Below, piece after piece: positions 13,000-13,504 of a stretch of DNA of 13,504 nt (positions are counted from its first letter, which is position 1; each line of letters starts with the position of its first letter). Source of the DNA: Clostridia bacterium. Its GTDB lineage: Bacteria > Bacillota > Clostridia > Christensenellales > Aristaeellaceae. Where the stretch lies: the NCBI GenBank assembly GCA_017412445.1, contig JAFPYA010000345.1, positions 1-13,504 of the forward strand, in the 5' to 3' direction. The notes under the pieces were generated by a model. It did not search any database. It worked only from the letters and a program-made list of their open reading frames with translations, and was not told where the DNA came from. The translations under genes and the position numbers were made by a program.

Positions 13000-13398
13000 A
13001 GCCACAGAAGCAAGGATGCCGTAGACCACGTGGCAGAGTGCGTAGACGGGGCTTTGAACGAATCCCTGCTTGAACAGGCCGCTGCCATTGACGAGGAGAT
13101 CAAGGCGTTGCAGATCGAGCTTGTCGTTTACCGGGCTGACAGTCCGGACGCTGATCGGATCGGAAGTAAAATCCTCTCGCTCCGGGATGAAAAGGAAAGA
13201 ATCCTCTCAAAGAGTGCTCTACAAGCCCAGCAGGTAAATGAGATTAAGGAACTTGCCACATTCTTCGAGGGCCTGTCCGGACCGCTGATCACCTTTGATG
13301 AGAGTTATGTCCGCAGGCTTTTCAGCCGGATCACGATCTTTGCTGACAAGGTGGTATTTGCCTTCAAGGACGGAAATGAAGTCACGATAAAGGAATAA
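13000..13398 (+). pseudogene. Large serine recombinase, C-terminal remnant
   Basis: The frame opens after a stop at 12997-12999 and runs to 13398. It encodes a charged coiled-coil stretch (about SLLEQAAAIDEEIKALQIELV... and ILSLRDEKERILSK) and the closing segment FDESYVRRLFSRITIFADKVVFAFKDGNEVTI. This is the end of large serine (resolvase/integrase) recombinases of Bacillota conjugative and mobilisable elements, where the coiled coil sits in the C-terminal domain. The catalytic resolvase domain, the recombinase domain and the zinc ribbon are absent, and upstream is the operator region of another operon. The only early start is GTG at 13030 without a ribosome binding site. It is a decayed trace of an integrated element, not a functional recombinase. 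Confidence 0.82.
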
Positions 13399-13409
13399 GG
13401 CCAGAGACG

Positions 13410-13450
13410 CAGAAACACCTCCGAGCCGTTATGACTTAGAGGTGTTTCTG
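13410..13450. terminator. 12-bp-stem hairpin after the recombinase remnant
   Basis: CAGAAACACCTC (13410-13421) and GAGGTGTTTCTG (13439-13450) are perfect inverted copies with a 17-nt loop, 12 bp after the remnant's stop codon. It has the position of the original recombinase terminator, though only a weak U-rich tail (CTATTATG) follows. It could alternatively be an element end. The final 50 bp hold nothing else I can identify. Confidence 0.55.
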
Positions 13451-13504
13451 CTATTATGTCGCCTGTGAGGCAGTGAAGGAGGTCTTGCTTCATCCTTATA
13501 AACT

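Noticed and set aside
13305..13493. 62-aa open frame on the minus strand at the end of the window
   Set aside because: It is antisense to the recombinase remnant and spans its hairpin; it has no supporting motif.
1..13504. CRISPR array, tRNA, rRNA, toxin-antitoxin pair or intact insertion sequence
   Set aside because: No regularly spaced repeats, no tRNA-like cloverleaf, no rRNA motifs and no transposase frame were seen. The XRE/membrane-protein pair does not look like a known toxin-antitoxin pair.

Overview
The window is about 55% G+C, densely packed, and reads as a chromosomal segment of a Clostridia-type Bacillota (Firmicutes). The signs are strong GGAGG ribosome binding sites, sigma-A promoters with 17-bp spacers, a luxS gene, an XRE-AbrB fusion regulator, a YhfC-type gene, a DUF6442-like/XRE pair and the tail of a large serine recombinase. 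No rRNA, tRNA, CRISPR array or complete mobile element was seen.

Layout. (i) 2-2447 (+): the 3' end of a sugar-phosphate isomerase/epimerase-like TIM barrel, then a large glycoside-hydrolase-like protein; probably the end of a carbohydrate-use operon. A hairpin at 2481-2515 separates it from the next operon, which converges on it. (ii) 4740-2599 (-): nitroreductase, a staphylococcal-type (family I.5) lipase without a signal peptide, and a GNAT acetyltransferase. (iii) 4994-6148 (+): an SDR dehydrogenase and a small ACT-domain protein. Operons ii and iii diverge from two back-to-back promoters that flank a dyad (4868-4892). (iv) 6977-6166 (-): the first 18 codons of a MerR regulator, with its own promoter and ribosome binding site, joined out of frame to a YhfC gene that has lost its start; this looks like a deletion scar. 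(v) luxS (7676-7152) with a terminator, and upstream of it a seven-helix membrane protein of unknown function. (vi) 10347-8527 (-): ABC ATPase, ABC-2 permease and an XRE+AbrB fusion regulator in one overlapping operon, behind a promoter and a 14-bp inverted repeat. (vii) 12859-10527 (-): a DUF6442-like membrane protein, a small XRE repressor, a 67-aa winged-helix-like protein, a TfoX N-terminal-domain protein, a metallo-beta-lactamase-fold hydrolase and a NUDIX hydrolase. The first promoter of this run is a perfect consensus covered by three copies of a 20-bp operator. (viii) 13000-13398 (+): the C-terminal remnant of a large serine recombinase followed by a 12-bp-stem hairpin.

Most of the content is ordinary metabolic and regulatory accessory genes. 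The most informative points are the triple operator on the XRE/membrane-protein module, the MerR-YhfC deletion junction, the probably cytoplasmic lipase that keeps its catalytic triad and zinc site, the dyad between the divergent operons, and the recombinase remnant. No wholly new system can be claimed from sequence alone.
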